From: Stramonita haemastoma
Taxonomy: Eukaryota > Mollusca > Gastropoda > Neogastropoda > Muricidae
DNA: 22,500 bases
Assembly (NCBI GenBank): GCA_030674155.1
Contig: CM060339.1
Span: forward strand, 30,880,079 to 30,902,578
Direction of reading: 5' to 3'
Program-made: the position numbers and the translations under genes
Shown: positions 20,396 through 22,500 of the stretch, one piece after another
How the letters are laid out: each line of letters starts with the position of its first letter
Numbering within the stretch: position 1 is the stretch's first letter
The notes under the pieces: generated by a model
Told to the model about the DNA's origin: nothing
The model's input: the letters and a program-made list of their open reading frames with translations, nothing else
The model's database searches: none

Positions 20396-21961
20396 TGGTT
20401 CTGCAGTTGTTCCAGATCTGTTGTTAGACCCCCAGGTTAACAAGCTATGCTATACTGCTTTTGAAACAAGCAAACCGCTCTTCGAAGCCATAGCGAAATG
20501 GCAGTTCACATAATTATGAGACTGAAAGCCACAAGAACAGCATACAATGGAGTCCTATGGTAAATGTTGAATATCATTTTTGAAGACAACATAGTTTGTT
20601 CATGCTTAGGGAATTAATTACAAAACCAGTATTGTTGCTACCTACCGACCCACATGTACACACATGTTCCTGCGATTGGAACACCGTATCTAAGTGCAAA
20701 AAGAATAAATAAATAAATTAATGACTAAATAAACTATGTTCTTTGTCTTTTTTTTTTTTTACTGAGTTGTAGATAATCAGCATTAAACTTAGCTTTGTTG
20801 TGATCCCATAGACGGACCTCAGATAAACGGCATGACCTGAATGAATTAAATATCAACACTGGATTTTGTAAACAAATTATTAGTAAAAGTTTGAATAGAC
20901 AAAAGTCATGGTAAATATCACTATTGTTCACATGGTCTTTGTTGGAGTCTATGGAAACTTGGCTTGTGACTGAATTTGAAAGAGGAAGATGTCTGGCCAC
21001 ATAGCTCGCAAGAGGCAGCACTATTGTTTGAAAGAGGCAGGAAATTTGGTTATTAAATGAATTTCATTGCAGGTATATAAACTACAACTTCCCTCCTCAC
21101 CCCCCACCCCTCCGACCCCAATCACCATTAACTCAGAAGTGAAGACATTAAGATAAAATAGTCTTAAAATAGCTAGATATTTACACTTTGAAAACGACAA
21201 CAAACAGTGTTATTTTTGTTCTCGTGTCTACCAAGCAAAGAACACTATTGAACATTTCAAGATGGTTGCAACACTAATTTTTACTTTATCAACCTTTAGG
21301 GCACCAATGAAGTTTCCTCAGATTGGTGGTATAGCATATTTGAGGAGACAAGATGATGTTGATGTTGAAATTGAGGAGAATGCTATAGCAGTTGCTGTGA
21401 TTGTAATTGTATATACAGCCTTTGTGGTTGGTGGGGCTGTCACAAATGAACCATCCAGACACCAAAATCAAGAATGTTTTGGTTACAGTTTTGACTATAA
21501 AAACTTCTTTTTTCTAATTTAATCCATCATGTTGCTCTGCTAGTGTTTTCTTGCAGGGGAAGCCTTCGACAGCAAGTGATAGATATGCCAAGGAAGGGTG
21601 TTTGTAGGTTATGCCATCGCTACCACCACCACCCTCCCCCCACACCCACACTGCCAAATAAACGTTAATTAAGAAATGAAATAAAATAGAAAAAGACCTT
21701 TTACAAATTAATGGCATTTTTTTATATACTTTTAAATTAAGAACAACAAACACAGGTTATCATTCTCCCATCTCTGCAGCAAGTATATATCAGTGAACAC
21801 TTGAACGTTACTTGATCACCAGGGTTTGTTTGTTTGTCTGTTTGTTTATCTTGTTATCTCAGCAACATCTGGGTCTTATTTGCCTTTTAAATGCTTCAAC
21901 AACAAAAATTTCTTTGTGAGCTGGATGTTGCTGTTGTTGGACGTTTCTTAATCTAACATCC
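20396..21961 (+). other. Unannotated spacer with two similar C-rich blocks
   Basis: No element is recognised. Two C-rich blocks (about 21088-21122 and 21622-21652) are each followed by an AT-rich ATTAA...ATAAAATAG stretch and may be copies of one old repeat. There are also AATAAATAAATAAA (20703-20716), a T run (20748-20760) and a TTTG-rich stretch (21825-21850). Confidence 0.45.
21262..21522 (+). CDS. Hypothetical 86-codon ORF, doubtful
   Basis: An ATG-started frame in the unannotated spacer. It encodes a short hydrophobic start, an acidic middle (DDVDVEIEEN) and one candidate membrane segment (AIAVAVIVIVYTAFVVGGAV, about residues 41-60). I recognise no family. A CCTTTAG acceptor-like site lies at about 21294-21300, so part could be an exon. 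Equally it may be chance: TTG/GATGTTGAT periodicity helps keep the frame open. It is listed only because it is the least implausible frame here. Confidence 0.12.
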   Translation: MVATLIFTLSTFRAPMKFPQIGGIAYLRRQDDVDVEIEENAIAVAVIVIVYTAFVVGGAVTNEPSRHQNQECFGYSFDYKNFFFLI

Positions 21962-22335
21962 TAAAGATTGGTGGTCTAGAGGTAATGTGCCTGTCAAGAA
22001 AGCAAAAAGTCAGGTTGAAGTGTGCGGTGGTTTGATTCAGTTTGGGCGAAATTTTTCCCCCATCCATTAGATTATGAGTGGTAGTCAGGGTGATAGTCTT
22101 TCGGGTGAGACAATAAACCAAGGTCCCGTGTGTTACATAAAATTACATCATGGACTTGAAAGAACCCATGGCAAAAAGAGTTGTTCCTTACAAAATTATG
22201 TAGAAAAAAGCGACACTGATAGGGAAGCAAATACAGATGCAGACAGGACAAGAAAAAAATAATGGGCGCTGCTTTAATGGTGACGTGCTCTCCTCGGGGA
22301 GATCAGCTCAATAGTCAGGCAGCTATTTTCTGCCG
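21962..22335 (+). mobile_element. tRNA-derived SINE with conserved central domain
   Basis: TGGTGGTCTAGAGGTAATGTG (about 21970-21990) is an A-box-like head and GGTGGTTTGATTCAG (about 22026-22040) a B-box-like element. Next comes a body with GATAGTCTTTCGGGTGAGAC, AATAAACCAAGGTCCCGTGTG (22110-22130) and AAAGAACCCATGGCAAAAAG (22160-22179). The last part has GCTCTCCTCGGGGAGATCAGC (22289-22308). The central blocks match the minus-strand copy at 17556-17765. This type of central domain is shared among SINEs of several invertebrate phyla, but I do not assign a named superfamily. The 62-codon frame at 22074-22262 lies wholly inside it. Confidence 0.72.
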
Positions 22336-22361
22336 GATTTAAAATGGTGTAAATTGTAAGC

Positions 22362-22441
22362 AACAGCTAGAGGATATCTAGGATTTTTTAATATCACTGA
22401 GTGTGAACAGACGTTAAATTGAAGACAACAGCTAGAGGATG
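22362..22441 (+). repeat. Short direct repeat
   Basis: CAACAGCTAGAGGAT occurs at about 22362 and again at about 22427, 65 bp apart, just right of the SINE. It could flank a small insertion or be part of a tandem repeat that continues outside the window. Confidence 0.5.
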
Positions 22442-22500
22442 CACTCTTACTGACTCCTCACACCCGAGAATCATGGTGAGATCCTGTTTGAGGGATGCAT

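Noticed and set aside
22074..22262. 62-codon plus-strand frame
   Set aside because: It lies wholly inside the SINE at 21962-22335.

Overview
This window looks like non-coding-rich animal nuclear DNA from an invertebrate, probably a marine mollusc and perhaps a gastropod. That assignment is inference. It rests on the mix of RTE-type and Jockey/I/CR1-like LINEs, tRNA-derived SINEs, extreme microsatellite content and a single-exon peptide-type GPCR. There are no operons or other bacterial features, and I recognise only one probable host gene.

Layout. Positions 1-4980 hold a nearly full-length LINE (LINE-A, + strand) that runs in from the left edge: an acidic N-terminal reading frame, an AP endonuclease, a reverse transcriptase with a C-terminal zinc motif, and a 3' UTR ending in three copies of a 7-nt repeat. 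Positions 4982-6699 are a dense cluster of (CT)n, (TG)n, (TATG)n, (TTTTG)n, (CA)n-(CG)n and (TA)n tracts around a short orphan LINE 3' end. Positions 6700-10038 hold an RTE-clade LINE (+) broken by many frameshifts, with almost no 3' UTR and a (TGAG)5 tail. Positions 10763-11538 are a near-identical 388-bp tandem duplication that runs into a 450-bp field of trinucleotide repeats. About 12.1-12.3 kb holds a possible SINE remnant. Positions 13548-14755 hold a third, minus-strand, badly decayed LINE reverse transcriptase that abuts a long (TG)n tract.

The probable host gene lies at 15059-16144 on the minus strand. It is an intact 361-residue rhodopsin-class receptor with unusual replacements in its conserved motifs. 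To its right, the sequence is a repeat mosaic: a 45-bp minisatellite (16.99-17.56 kb), a minus-strand SINE, a plus-strand SINE (18.15-18.51 kb), a 53-bp minisatellite (18.89-20.40 kb) split by another SINE and showing a 213-bp higher-order repeat, and a further SINE at 21.96-22.33 kb that belongs to the same family as the minus-strand copy.

No genes here appear to work together as a system. The most interesting signals are structural: microsatellites repeatedly sit at retroelement ends, the 53-bp array shows a gradient of homogenisation, and the 388-bp duplication looks recent. I found no convincing undescribed molecular system.
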